A DNA stretch of 19,671 bases from Aigarchaeota archaeon (lineage in GTDB: Archaea; Thermoproteota; Nitrososphaeria_A; Caldarchaeales; Wolframiiraptoraceae): positions 55,611 through 75,281 of the forward strand of contig JANXDQ010000002.1 in assembly GCA_025059415.1 (NCBI GenBank), written 5' to 3'. Every line of letters starts with the position of its first letter. The first letter of the stretch is position 1. Below are positions 1 to 6,731 of this stretch, piece after piece. The notes beneath the pieces are model-generated. The model was given only the letters and a program-made list of their open reading frames with translations, did not search any database and was not told where the DNA came from. Both the position numbers and the translations under genes were made by a program.

Positions 1-405
1 TTCTTGGACGAGTTGTAGGCCGCTTAGATTGGCTATGAGGAAAACGTTTGGCCCGCGTTCTCTAGCAACCCTATAGGTGTATTCCAGGCCTTTATCCGCC
101 AATGCGGCTCTCTGGCTTCCAACCCCCATAGGGATCGAGAATTTTTCAGCAGCCTCAGCCAAGTTGCCATTTATCTCGGCAGCCTCCCGGATGCCGCCGG
201 TCATGGCCTCCACTATGAGGGGCATTCCAAACCGCCTCCCAAGGAAAGTCGCCTCGGTGGAGACCTCCTCAAAGTCGATTTCGGGGAGCGCGTTGTGGAC
301 GAGCTCTACATATTCGAGCCACGTCGTCTTCTCCTCGAAACCAACATCTTCCTCGAGGCATATCCTGATGTGATCGCGTTTCCGAGAGGGCGTATCCGCG
401 CTCAT
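1..405 (-). CDS. fni: Type 2 isopentenyl-diphosphate delta-isomerase, N-terminal part
   Basis: This FMN- and NADPH-dependent enzyme interconverts isopentenyl and dimethylallyl diphosphate in the archaeal mevalonate route to ether lipids. The visible 135 residues begin MSADTPSRKRDHIRICLEED and carry the family's RKxDHI opening, VHNALPEIDF (about 36-45), the FMN-side AMTGG (about 67-71) and the MGVGSQRAAL stretch (about 93-102). The protein is usually around 350 residues, so over half lies beyond the left edge. The ATG at 403-405 is the natural start, because the family signature follows within ten codons and a TATA-like box sits 30 bp upstream. It is divergent from the MEMO gene; the two occur together in many archaeal mevalonate clusters. 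The match is based on several family motifs and is secure; the C-terminal half cannot be assessed. Confidence 0.93.
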   Translation of the reverse strand, partial: MSADTPSRKRDHIRICLEEDVGFEEKTTWLEYVELVHNALPEIDFEEVSTEATFLGRRFGMPLIVEAMTGGIREAAEINGNLAEAAEKFSIPMGVGSQRAALADKGLEYTYRVARERGPNVFLIANLSGLQLVQE

Positions 406-430
406 GAGACATGAGAATCTGGATGAGATG

Positions 431-440
431 ATAAATAAAT
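431..440 (-). promoter_or_regulatory. TATA-like box for fni
   Basis: The minus strand reads ATTTATTTAT here, centred about 30 bp before the fni ATG. With archaeal TATA-to-start spacing of about 25-27 bp, the transcript would begin at or next to the start codon, so it is probably leaderless. No Shine-Dalgarno sequence is seen, which agrees. Confidence 0.5.
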
Positions 441-605
441 TCTCCCATATTTGACGCATTACCTCACATCGGAATATTACGGGTACCCCAATACCGATTT
501 TTACTCTAAAAAGAAAAGATATTATTCAAAATGGCGATGGCGTTGGCCTTGTGAGGGCAAATTCATGTTTTTAGGACACCTTAAACAACTTCTTCCCGAG
601 AGCTC

Positions 606-1457
606 ATGGGCAGGAGGATGCCGGCTGTAGCTGGGGCATTTTACCCATCTTCATCAGAGGCGCTTAGGAGTGAGATAGAAAGGTGCTTTCTCCATAGAAT
701 TGGGCCGGGGAGGCTTCCGAGGAGGGTTGACGGCGAGAGGAAGCCCCTCTTCCTAATATCTCCCCACGCGGGCTACGTTTACTCCGGACCAGTCGCGGCT
801 CAAGGCTACCTCCAGCTCGAGGATCGGGTTAAGCCGGATGTCGTCGTGGTCTTGGGGCCAAACCATTACGGGATCGGGAGCCCCGTCTCAGTCTACCCCG
901 AGGGTGAGTGGATTACCCCGCTCGGGAGCGTTGAGATAGATAGTGGACTCGCAATGAAGCTCGTGGATCTCTCAGACATATTTACACTCGATGAGGTCTC
1001 ACATTTGAGGGAGCATTCGATCGAGGTCCAAGTACCATTCTTGCAATACATCCTTGGGGAATTCAAGCTCCTTCCCATATGCATCCTCGATCAAGAACTT
1101 GAGACGTGTCTCGAGGTTGGGAGAGCCCTCGCCGAAGCCCTGAGGAATTACGGGAACTTCCTCGTCGTCGCCTCCACTGATCTAACGCATTATGAAGCCG
1201 ATGAGGTGGCCAAGCGCAAGGATAGGCTGGCGCTGGAGAAGATAATCAGGCTGGATAGCGAGGGGCTCTACGATGTCATAGCGAGACACGACATCTCGAT
1301 GTGCGGATACGGCCCCGTGGCGGCGATCCTGGAAGCATCAAGGAGGCTTGGAGCAAAAAAGGCCGAGATCATGAAACACGCGACGAGCGGGGATGTGACG
1401 GGAGATAGGGACGCGGTCGTCGGCTACGCTTCGGTAAAAATCGAGTTAGAGGACTAG
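606..1457 (+). CDS. MEMO1 family protein (LigB-like fold)
   Basis: The 283-residue protein belongs to the MEMO family, whose archaeal role is not established. It begins with the family signature PAVAGAFYP (6-14). SPHAGYVYSG (52-61), GPNHYG (85-90), HSIEVQVPFL (137-146), STDLTHY (190-196) and MCGYGP (232-237) follow. His54, His87 and Cys233 correspond to the His/His/Cys set reported to bind iron in human MEMO1; that is family knowledge, not shown here. The length is normal. ATG 606 is preferred; ATG 618 (Met5) would leave too short an N-terminus before the signature. A TTAAAC box at 581-586 lies about 23 bp upstream, consistent with a very short or absent leader. MEMO genes often neighbour mevalonate-pathway genes, as fni does here. 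Confidence 0.9.
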   Translation: MGRRMPAVAGAFYPSSSEALRSEIERCFLHRIGPGRLPRRVDGERKPLFLISPHAGYVYSGPVAAQGYLQLEDRVKPDVVVVLGPNHYGIGSPVSVYPEGEWITPLGSVEIDSGLAMKLVDLSDIFTLDEVSHLREHSIEVQVPFLQYILGEFKLLPICILDQELETCLEVGRALAEALRNYGNFLVVASTDLTHYEADEVAKRKDRLALEKIIRLDSEGLYDVIARHDISMCGYGPVAAILEASRRLGAKKAEIMKHATSGDVTGDRDAVVGYASVKIELED

Positions 1458-1480
1458 GCCCATTTAAAGCCCCTCCAAGC

Positions 1481-1492
1481 AAATGGTTAAGA
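1481..1492 (+). promoter_or_regulatory. Putative promoter element before rps28e
   Basis: The sequence AAATGGTTAAGA lies about 40 bp upstream of the rps28e ATG. The identical 12-mer occurs at a similar distance before the aIF2 gamma start (2439-2450). The TTAAG core resembles the TATA-like cores before other genes of this window, so a shared BRE/TATA-type promoter is inferred. Confidence 0.4.
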
Positions 1493-1528
1493 AATAGGTC
1501 AGCTCCCCAAATTGCCTGGGGTCGAGGG

Positions 1529-1750
1529 ATGAGCAAGAGGGCCGAAAAGATCGAGGAACCCATCCCGGCGGTCGTCGAGCAGATAGTTGGCAGAACTGGG
1601 GTCACCGGCGAGGTCACGCAAGTGAGGGTCAGAATTCTCGAGGGAAAGGATGCTGGCAGGGTCATCTCGAGGAATGTTAAAGGGCCCGTGAGGGTGGGGG
1701 ACGTACTCATGTTATTGGATACCGAGCGCGAGGCCGAGAAGATTAAGTAG
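1529..1750 (+). CDS. rps28e: Small ribosomal subunit protein eS28
   Basis: The 73-residue protein is archaeal/eukaryotic S28e of the 30S subunit, positioned near the mRNA exit in known structures. The diagnostic core is present: GRTGVTGEVTQVRVRILEG (about 28-46), then RNVKGPVRVGDVLML, then an acidic/basic tail TEREAEKIK. It forms a compact S1-like OB fold. Its length is close to the usual 70 or so residues. It is followed after five bases by rpl24e, and both are surely co-transcribed. In many archaea rpl7ae precedes this gene; here a MEMO gene does instead. Confidence 0.97.
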   Translation: MSKRAEKIEEPIPAVVEQIVGRTGVTGEVTQVRVRILEGKDAGRVISRNVKGPVRVGDVLMLLDTEREAEKIK

Positions 1751-1755
1751 GGGGG

Positions 1756-1950
1756 ATGATTTTGCCGACCACCCACAAGTGCGCCTTCTGTGGTAGAGAA
1801 TTCCTACAAGGTAAGGGCATACTTTACGTCAAGAGGGATGGAACCCAGCTCTGGTTCTGCTCAAGGAAATGCAGGGTAAGCATGATAGATTTTCGCAGGG
1901 ATCCGAGAAAATATAGGTGGACTGAAAAATACGCCCCAAAACCCGCGTAG
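1756..1950 (+). CDS. rpl24e: Large ribosomal subunit protein eL24
   Basis: The 64-residue protein is the archaeal L24e zinc-ribbon ribosomal protein. It carries Cys9-x2-Cys12 and Cys35-x3-Cys39, the four zinc ligands, followed by the basic segment RRDPRKYRWTEKY typical of the family. The ATG at 1756 is preceded directly by a G-rich Shine-Dalgarno run overlapping the end of rps28e, which fixes the start and indicates coupled translation. The rps28e-rpl24e-ndk order is the standard archaeal arrangement. Confidence 0.97.
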   Translation: MILPTTHKCAFCGREFLQGKGILYVKRDGTQLWFCSRKCRVSMIDFRRDPRKYRWTEKYAPKPA

Positions 1951-1978
1951 TCCAAATTAGTGCGCATAGAGATTAAGG

Positions 1979-1987
1979 TCTAAATTA
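1979..1987 (+). promoter_or_regulatory. TATA-like box for ndk
   Basis: The sequence TCTAAATTA is centred about 26 bp before the ndk ATG, so ndk can be transcribed separately from rpl24e with a near-leaderless mRNA. There is a 58-bp gap after rpl24e, enough for a promoter. Confidence 0.4.
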
Positions 1988-2008
1988 TTCCAATCACCGG
2001 GAGTTTGT

Positions 2009-2428
2009 ATGGAGAGAACATTCGTTATGTTGAAGCCCAGCTGTGTCCAACGCGGATTAGTCGGCGAGGTCATCTCTAGATTCGAGCGAAAAGGACTAAG
2101 AATAGTCCAGTTAAAGGTTGAGAAGATCTCGAGGGAGAAGGCCGCAGAGCTGTATAAGGTCCATTACGGGAAGCCGTTCTACGGGGACTTGATAAACACC
2201 ATAGCGGGCAAAACAGTCGTGTTGATGGTTTTGGAGGGGAGGAAGGCGATAAGCATCACCAGGAAAATGATCGGGGCAACGGATCCGGCAGAGGCCGAGG
2301 CGGGAACCATACGCGGAGACCTAGCAATAGACCTCACAGATAACTTGATACACGCATCGGATAGCCAGGAATCCTATGAACGCGAGCACAAGATATTCTT
2401 CAGCGAGGGGGAGCTCCAGACCCTCTAG
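2009..2428 (+). CDS. ndk: Nucleoside diphosphate kinase
   Basis: The 139-residue enzyme transfers the gamma phosphate between nucleoside triphosphates and diphosphates through a phosphohistidine. MERTFVMLKP at the N-terminus, the Kpn-loop region (about 87-105) and NLIHASDS (112-119) with catalytic His115 are all present. Many bacterial enzymes read NxxHGSDS; an Ala in place of Gly is familiar from archaeal homologues. Length and motif order are canonical. The gene follows rps28e and rpl24e as in most archaea, but the infB gene that usually comes next is replaced by aIF2 gamma; aIF5B is found about 4 kb away on the other strand. Confidence 0.97.
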   Translation: MERTFVMLKPSCVQRGLVGEVISRFERKGLRIVQLKVEKISREKAAELYKVHYGKPFYGDLINTIAGKTVVLMVLEGRKAISITRKMIGATDPAEAEAGTIRGDLAIDLTDNLIHASDSQESYEREHKIFFSEGELQTL

Positions 2429-2438
2429 GAATCCGGCT

Positions 2439-2450
2439 AAATGGTTAAGA
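2439..2450 (+). promoter_or_regulatory. Putative promoter element before aIF2 gamma
   Basis: This is the second exact copy of AAATGGTTAAGA, about 38 bp before the TTG start of aIF2 gamma. It suggests that aIF2 gamma has its own promoter in the 54-bp gap after ndk. Confidence 0.4.
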
Positions 2451-2482
2451 GCTAGAGCCGCGGACCAGCATTAGGTGGAGCT

Positions 2483-3718
2483 TTGTCAACTAAAAAAATC
2501 CTTCCAACGCAGCCCGAGGTAAACATTGGGACGCTTGGACACGTGGACAATGGCAAGAGCACGATAGTCCAGGCCATAACCGGGATATGGCCGGCAAGGC
2601 ACTCGGAGGAGCTGAAGAGGGGGATAACGATCAAGATAGGCTATGCGGACGCCGCGATATACAAGTGCCCCAACTGCGAGGAGCCATTCAACTACACCTC
2701 CAAGGAGACGTGTCCGAGATGCGGCTCCAAGACCGAGTTCGTGAGGGCCGTCTCCTTCATCGATTGCCCTGGCCACCATTCGCTCATGGTCACCATGCTG
2801 TCCGGCGCGGCGCTATTCGATGGAGCGATCTTCGTCGCCGATGTAAGGCATAGGTTTCCACAGCCCCAGGATCGAGAACACCTCCAAGCGGCATTAATTC
2901 TCGGCGTGAAGAAACTCGTATTCGCCCAAAACAAGGTCGACGTGGTGACAAAGGAGAGAGCTGCCGAAAATTACTCGGAGATTAAGGAATACATTAAGGG
3001 GACGGTGGTCGAGGAGGCCCCGATAATCCCGGTCTCGGGGCAACACGCGATCGGGATCGAGGCGCTGCTATGGGCCATGGAGAAATTCATTTCGACACCG
3101 CCCCGAGAGCTTGACAAGCCTTTCAGGATGCCGATTCTCAGATCATTTGACATAAACCCGCCTGGAACCCCGGCAAATAAGATTAAGGGAGGGGTTATCG
3201 GGGGCTCAATAATAAAGGGAGTTGTAAGATTGGGTGATGAAATTGAGATAGCTCCGGGAGTGCCGGCGGGCGAGAGAAGGTATGAGCCGCTGTTGACAGA
3301 AGTCGTGAATATAAGGGCCGGTGAGAGAAATGTCAAGGAAGCCAAGAGTGGGGGGTTAACGGGCATCGAGACGAAACTAGACCCGGCCCTAACAAAATCA
3401 GACGGGATGACGGGGAACATGGCCGGAGCCCCCGGAACCCTGCCGCCGACGAGGTACGACATAACAATCGAGTACACACTCTTTGACCAAATCATCGGGT
3501 TAACCGAGAAGATGCCCGTAGCCCCCGTCAAGGAAAAGGAGCAACTCGTCCTAAACGTCTACTCGGCGGTGACAAGCGGCATCGTTACGAGGAGGACGAG
3601 CGACGTGATCGAGATCTCCCTGAAGAGGCCCGTGGTAGCCTCTGAGGAGGATAAAGTCGCGATCTCACGGATAATCGGCTCCGCGTGGAGGCTTATAGGC
3701 TACGGTAAAGTAGTGTGA
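2483..3718 (+). CDS. eif2g: Translation initiation factor aIF2 subunit gamma
   Basis: The 411-residue GTPase is the core of the aIF2 heterotrimer that carries initiator Met-tRNA to the 30S subunit. Visible are G1 GHVDNGKS (19-26), the gamma-specific HSEELKRGITIKIGYAD (40-56), a zinc knuckle with Cys62/Cys65 and Cys77/Cys80, G3 DCPGH (94-98), and G4 NKVD (150-153). Beta-barrel domains II and III include GGVIGGSI and a C-terminal SAWRLIGYGKV. Length is normal. The start is TTG at 2483 with GGTGG four bases upstream. Two positions are unusual: the His of the common GHVDHGK loop is Asn23, and the residue after DCPGH is His99 where Glu is typical. The stop overlaps the possible GTG start of the PIN gene. 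The assignment is secure. Confidence 0.97.
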   Translation: MSTKKILPTQPEVNIGTLGHVDNGKSTIVQAITGIWPARHSEELKRGITIKIGYADAAIYKCPNCEEPFNYTSKETCPRCGSKTEFVRAVSFIDCPGHHSLMVTMLSGAALFDGAIFVADVRHRFPQPQDREHLQAALILGVKKLVFAQNKVDVVTKERAAENYSEIKEYIKGTVVEEAPIIPVSGQHAIGIEALLWAMEKFISTPPRELDKPFRMPILRSFDINPPGTPANKIKGGVIGGSIIKGVVRLGDEIEIAPGVPAGERRYEPLLTEVVNIRAGERNVKEAKSGGLTGIETKLDPALTKSDGMTGNMAGAPGTLPPTRYDITIEYTLFDQIIGLTEKMPVAPVKEKEQLVLNVYSAVTSGIVTRRTSDVIEISLKRPVVASEEDKVAISRIIGSAWRLIGYGKVV

Positions 3719-3720
3719 TT

Positions 3721-4113
3721 ATGAGGGTTCTTGTCGATGCCAGTTTCCTGCTCCTCTGCGCGGAGAGGGGACGTGACTTCATATCGCTTGCCGAGGAGAG
3801 TTTGGGGGAGAAACTAGAATGCTACGTCTTAGATGACGTTCTCAGGGAACTTAAAGGGTTGATGGCCCGCGGGGGGAAGCGGGGCGCCTTGGCCGGCGTA
3901 GCTCTTAAAATCGCTGAGAAAATGAATAAGATGAAATCTCTTCTCCCCGGGACATTGGGGGTAGATCAGAAACTGATCGAAGAAGCAAAGAAACAGAGGA
4001 TGATATTGGCATCAATTGACATGGATCTAATTTCCAAGGCGAGGGAGATGGGGGTGCCCATTTTAACGGTGAGGAGGGATCAGAGCATCTTCATCACGAG
4101 GATCCCTGAATAA
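3721..4113 (+). CDS. PIN-domain protein of the aIF2 gamma operon (Fcf1/Utp24-like)
   Basis: The 130-residue protein has a PIN nuclease fold. Acidic residues sit at the four expected places: Asp6 (VLVDAS), Glu43 (LDDVLRELKGL), Asp82 (GVDQKLIEEA) and Asp100 (ASIDMDL), which normally bind a divalent metal. Small PIN proteins encoded directly after aIF2 gamma are widespread in archaea and are related to eukaryotic Fcf1/Utp24, which cuts pre-rRNA; an rRNA-processing role here is inferred. ATG 3721 is chosen because VLVDAS should lie at the very N-terminus. A GTG six bases earlier, overlapping the aIF2 gamma stop, is possible. There is no toxin-antitoxin partner. Confidence 0.85.
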   Translation: MRVLVDASFLLLCAERGRDFISLAEESLGEKLECYVLDDVLRELKGLMARGGKRGALAGVALKIAEKMNKMKSLLPGTLGVDQKLIEEAKKQRMILASIDMDLISKAREMGVPILTVRRDQSIFITRIPE

Positions 4114-4430
4114 AAATAAATGTCCCCCAGCATTCAACCCTCGACGCCTAGTTAGCGGGGACATAATATAGCCGACCATCTGCCAGCACCCGTCGTCATT
4201 GCTGCTTGATAAAAGATCTCGGAGATCAACTTGATTCCTAACAGAGCTCCCCCAAATCACTCTTTTTAGCGAAATGGTGCAAAGAAGGAGGGTGATGAGA
4301 GCCTGTAGAATCCTATGCGCGTTGCTGAGTTCCTATAGAGGACTGCCCCTTTGTATTATCTCCGCCACCAGGGAAAGGCTTAAATTCAAACTGAATAGCT
4401 AAATTTTGGCAATTTCACGAGTGTTGGGAT
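4114..4430 (+). other. 317-bp gap inside the information block
   Basis: No convincing gene is seen between the PIN gene and rpo7. The stretch holds the rpo7 promoter at its right end, a short inverted repeat GATCTC-G-GAGATC (4215-4227), and a 42-codon ORF (4274-4402) that overlaps the rpo7 TATA box. No tRNA-like cloverleaf or complete C/D guide RNA is seen. It is the largest gap in an otherwise tightly packed region. Confidence 0.6.
4399..4407 (+). promoter_or_regulatory. TATA-like box for rpo7
   Basis: The sequence CTAAATTTT is centred about 28 bp before the rpo7 ATG, giving a near-leaderless transcript. A second TTAAATT box at 4380-4386 could drive a transcript with a short leader. Confidence 0.45.
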
Positions 4431-5018
4431 ATGTTCATACTTACGGAAATTGAGGATGTCGTGGCGATTCCTCCGAGGGATTTTGGGAAACCTCTGAAGA
4501 AAGTGGCATTAGAGAGGTTGAGGGAGGGGTATGAGGGCAAGATCCTCAACGAACTCGGATACGTCGTCATGATAGTGGATGTGGAAGTAGACCCAATAGG
4601 AATACTCCTCCCAAGGGATGGATCAACATATCACAGGGCTAAGGCGAAGCTTCTATGCTTTTATCCAAGAATCCAAGAAGTTGGAGAGGGTGAAGTCGTG
4701 GAGATAACGGAGTTCGGGGCCTTCATCCGTGTAGGCCCCCTCGATGCCCTCCTCCACATCTCGCAGATAATGGATGACTACATAACCTATGATGAAAGAC
4801 ACTCCATTTTGACTGGGAAGAAGACCGGAAGGAAATTGGAGGTCGGAGATGATGTGAGGTTCAGGGTGGTCGCGGTCTCTCTTACGCATGGGACGACCGG
4901 GAAGGTTGGAGTTACGACGAGGCAACCATATTTGGGCAAGATCGAGTGGATAAGAGAAGGTCTAGAGAAAGAGGCGCCGAGGCCAAAGAAGGCGGAAGCC
5001 GTTGCGGGTGGGAAGTAA
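4431..5018 (+). CDS. rpo7: DNA-directed RNA polymerase subunit Rpo7 (RpoE')
   Basis: The 195-residue protein is the larger subunit of the RNA polymerase stalk, homologous to eukaryotic Rpb7, and with Rpo4 helps open promoters and bind emerging RNA. Residues 1-80 form the tip domain, starting MFILTEIEDVVAIPP with the family segment YEGKILNELGYVVMIVDV. An S1/OB domain follows at about 83-157 (GEGEVVEITEFGAFIRVGPL, LLHISQIMDD). The C-terminal 35 or so residues are a charged tail rich in Lys, Glu and Ala. Length is normal. The stop and the spt4 start overlap as TAATG, indicating translational coupling. Rpo7 followed by Spt4 is a conserved archaeal pair. Confidence 0.97.
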   Translation: MFILTEIEDVVAIPPRDFGKPLKKVALERLREGYEGKILNELGYVVMIVDVEVDPIGILLPRDGSTYHRAKAKLLCFYPRIQEVGEGEVVEITEFGAFIRVGPLDALLHISQIMDDYITYDERHSILTGKKTGRKLEVGDDVRFRVVAVSLTHGTTGKVGVTTRQPYLGKIEWIREGLEKEAPRPKKAEAVAGGK

Positions 5019-5206
5019 TGCCTGCGAGGGAGCGGGCATGTAGGAGCTGTAGGAGGTTAACGACTAAGAATGTCTGCGAGAATTGTGGATCATCGAATCT
5101 AACCTCCAATTTCATGGGCCTCATAATAATCTTCGATGAAGAAAGATCTGAGATAGCCAAGGAGCTTGGGCTCAGGAATGGAGCCTACGCGATCAGAATC
5201 ACCTAA
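5018..5206 (+). CDS. spt4: Transcription elongation factor Spt4 (RpoE'')
   Basis: The 62-residue protein is the zinc-binding partner of Spt5 (NusG family), acting as a processivity factor on RNA polymerase. Two zinc pairs are present, Cys8-x2-Cys11 and Cys20-x2-Cys23, followed by SSNLTSNFMGLIIIFDEERS and the terminal GLRNGAYAIRI that end typical archaeal Spt4. The ATG at 5018 overlaps the rpo7 stop (TAATG). An in-frame extension upstream lies wholly inside rpo7 and is not needed for the domain. The 3' end overlaps the next gene by 29 bases. Confidence 0.95.
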   Translation: MPARERACRSCRRLTTKNVCENCGSSNLTSNFMGLIIIFDEERSEIAKELGLRNGAYAIRIT

Positions 5207-5747
5207 ACGGGAATGGCCCATAAAGGGGAAACTCATATTCCCTGAGAAAGCCAGGGAGCTCCTGAGAAAGCCCGCTGGGAGATTGTTGCGGGGAGGCCCG
5301 GAAAAAAATTTGGAGGAGATTAAGCGCTTGATTATCGAGGAGCGCCCAGCACTCGTTATAGCTGTTGGAGATTATACGTCGGAAATGCTCCGGAGGGGAG
5401 GGATCCCGGTGAGCCTATACATAGTTGATGGGAGGGTGGAGAGGAGGTATGTGGAACTCTTCAAGCCCGAGGGCATGAAGGTGATAAGGGCCGTGAATGA
5501 GCCGGGGACATTGAACCCGGAGGCCGTCGCCAAGTTACACGAGCTCCTTCAAGAAAAGGATTTAAAAAATACGGTTTTATTCATCGAAGGCGAAGAAGAT
5601 ATACTCACGCTCGCGGCGATGCTTTCGGCCCCGGATCGCTCACTCGTGATTTATGGCCAACCTGGTGAGGGAAGCGTAATCGTGATTATTGATAGCGTGG
5701 CGAGGAAAATTGCGTGGAAGATTCTGAGCCTCGCTGTGGAGACGTGA
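5178..5747 (+). CDS. GTP-dependent dephospho-CoA kinase (DUF359 family)
   Basis: The 189-residue protein matches the archaeal family that phosphorylates dephospho-CoA with GTP in the last step of coenzyme A synthesis. Family blocks appear in order: AVGDYTSEML (62-71), IVDGRVERR (82-90), NEPGTLN (107-113), EGEEDILTLAA (137-147) and YGQPGEGSVIVI (159-170). Length is typical. ATG 5178 is preferred, with AGGA just before it. A TTG at 5166 would add four residues. The gene overlaps spt4 by 29 bases, the usual position for this kinase in archaea. The family match is strong; the activity is inherited from characterised homologues. Confidence 0.92.
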   Translation: MEPTRSESPKREWPIKGKLIFPEKARELLRKPAGRLLRGGPEKNLEEIKRLIIEERPALVIAVGDYTSEMLRRGGIPVSLYIVDGRVERRYVELFKPEGMKVIRAVNEPGTLNPEAVAKLHELLQEKDLKNTVLFIEGEEDILTLAAMLSAPDRSLVIYGQPGEGSVIVIIDSVARKIAWKILSLAVET

Positions 5748-5748
5748 C

Positions 5749-5767
5749 GGCTGAATGATGCTCAGCC
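5749..5767. terminator. Hairpin between converging operons
   Basis: GGCTGA (5749-5754) and TCAGCC (5762-5767) form a perfect six-base-pair stem with a seven-base loop. It begins one base after the kinase stop and ends three bases before the rps27ae stop. A stem in this 23-bp convergent gap could help end or protect both transcripts. It is followed by ACTTTAAG on the plus strand, so no strong T-run is present and the terminator role is tentative. Confidence 0.4.
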
Positions 5768-5770
5768 ACT

Positions 5771-5935
5771 TTAAGTCTGCTTGAATTGCGTATAGCGGCA
5801 GTGGCCGCAGTAGTATCGGTCTCCGTGATCTGCCATGGCGTATCCCTGGCCGCATCGCGGACAATGCACGGCCTGCTTAATGAGCTTGTCTCCTTCGATC
5901 CTATACTTCCTCCAAAGTTGAGCCTGTTTACCCAA
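5771..5935 (-). CDS. rps27ae: Small ribosomal subunit protein eS27-type (S27ae)
   Basis: This 54-residue zinc-ribbon ribosomal protein is short enough to be missed by a 60-codon cutoff. It reads MGKQAQLWRK at the N-terminus, then Cys25-x2-Cys28 (HCPRCGQGYAMADHGDRYYC) and Cys43-x2-Cys46, with the family segment GYAMADHGDRYYCGHC intact. The start is a TTG at 5933-5935, preceded by GGAGGCG at a good distance. The start codon overlaps the end of rps24e by eight bases, indicating coupled translation. It is the last gene of the minus-strand block; rps24e followed by rps27ae is the usual archaeal order. Confidence 0.93.
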   Translation of the reverse strand: MGKQAQLWRKYRIEGDKLIKQAVHCPRCGQGYAMADHGDRYYCGHCRYTQFKQT

Positions 5936-6227
5936 CCTTTTTCGCCTCCGCTATTAGCCCATGCCTCCTGAGGACGTGTTTTCTCTCAAACTTCTTCGCA
6001 TCTTCGACGGTGTCGTAGATGTGGACATGCGCCCTCGCCTTCCTCGTGCCAAAAATTGATTCCATCTTCTCAATTATTATTCTCTCAACCTCTACTCCAT
6101 ATTTTTCTGCGAGGTATTTCCTCAAGTCATCCCTCTTAGGCGTTGAGATTTCGTAGTGTATTAGGAGTTCTAGTTCCCTCCTATTGAGTAGCGGGTTTTT
6201 CCTGTCTTGGATTATCTCGAGGTTCAC
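5928..6227 (-). CDS. rps24e: Small ribosomal subunit protein eS24
   Basis: The 99-residue protein is archaeal S24e. It shows NPLLNRRELELLIHYE (11-26), STPKRDDLRKYLAEKYGVE (about 28-46) and GTRKARAHVHIYDTVEDAKK, all characteristic of the family. The start is a GTG that overlaps the rps6e stop as GTGA, so translation is coupled. Length is normal. Confidence 0.96.
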   Translation of the reverse strand: MNLEIIQDRKNPLLNRRELELLIHYEISTPKRDDLRKYLAEKYGVEVERIIIEKMESIFGTRKARAHVHIYDTVEDAKKFERKHVLRRHGLIAEAKKVG

Positions 6228-6649
6228 GGCGTCTTCACCTCCTTCTTGACCGGAATTAGGACGGCGTTTATCTGGGCTATCGCGTCGCTTACAACATTTC
6301 CACGAACCATCTTCCTCCTCCTAAGACCCTTCTTTCCCCTCTTCTGCCTCCGTTTCTTCTTCTTTGAGGGTTGTTTCTCTAGGGCCTTGAACCCGATTCC
6401 TCCTGAGAGGAGTATTTCGACGCGCCGCGCTCCGCTGACATCGGGCCTCATCGGGAAGCCATCTCTATCCGTCCCACCAGTTATCTTGACCCTGTATCCT
6501 TGATACCCTATAATCGACCCATCGAGTTCATCTCCAATCTTCTTGCCGATGAATAGTGAAAATACCTTTGGATCCAATTGCATGGTTTTGGCGGTGCCGT
6601 CCTCGGGGTTGGAGAGGACTAGTTTCGGCGCTGGAGCCTTCTCGGACAT
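6224..6649 (-). CDS. rps6e: Small ribosomal subunit protein eS6
   Basis: The 141-residue protein is archaeal S6e of the 30S subunit. LVLSNPEDG (11-19), FIGKKIGDELDGSIIG (33-48), and ITGGTDRDGFPMRPDV (56-71) are the family hallmarks. A very basic patch, KKKKRRQKRGKKGLRRRK (about 96-113), is the rRNA-binding tail. The ATG has GGAG directly against it with no spacer, and a TATA-like box about 27 bp upstream, so translation probably starts on a leaderless or very short-leader transcript. In many archaea rps6e precedes aIF2 gamma; here it follows aIF5B. Confidence 0.97.
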   Translation of the reverse strand: MSEKAPAPKLVLSNPEDGTAKTMQLDPKVFSLFIGKKIGDELDGSIIGYQGYRVKITGGTDRDGFPMRPDVSGARRVEILLSGGIGFKALEKQPSKKKKRRQKRGKKGLRRRKMVRGNVVSDAIAQINAVLIPVKKEVKTP

Positions 6650-6673
6650 CTCCGGAAAGGGTGAATAGTGGCA

Positions 6674-6681
6674 CTATAAAA
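6674..6681 (-). promoter_or_regulatory. TATA-like box for rps6e
   Basis: The minus strand reads TTTTATAG, centred about 28 bp before the rps6e ATG in the 82-bp gap after aIF5B. It would let rps6e-rps24e-rps27ae be transcribed independently of aIF5B. Confidence 0.5.
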
Positions 6682-6731
6682 CTATAAGTCGTCGAGGAGC
6701 CGGGGGATTATCCCGAGTTGGATGGCCATTT

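Noticed and set aside
77..373. 98-codon ORF on the plus strand at the left edge.
   Set aside because: The opposite strand encodes clear IPP isomerase motifs over the same bases.
2971..3531. 186-codon ORF on the minus strand.
   Set aside because: It is entirely opposite aIF2 gamma and has no domain or start signal.
3721..4113. PIN protein as a toxin of a toxin-antitoxin pair.
   Set aside because: There is no antitoxin gene, and its place after aIF2 gamma is the conserved housekeeping position of the Fcf1-like PIN family.
4291..4330. Possible C/D guide RNA: GTGATGA followed by CTGA.
   Set aside because: The two boxes are only about 26 bases apart and there is no internal D'/C' pair; archaeal guides need roughly 50 bases.
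4274..4402. 42-codon ORF (MVQRRRVMRACRILCALLSS...) with faint likeness to a winged-helix regulator N-terminus.
   Set aside because: It overlaps the rpo7 TATA box, has no good Shine-Dalgarno sequence, and the likeness is too short to trust.
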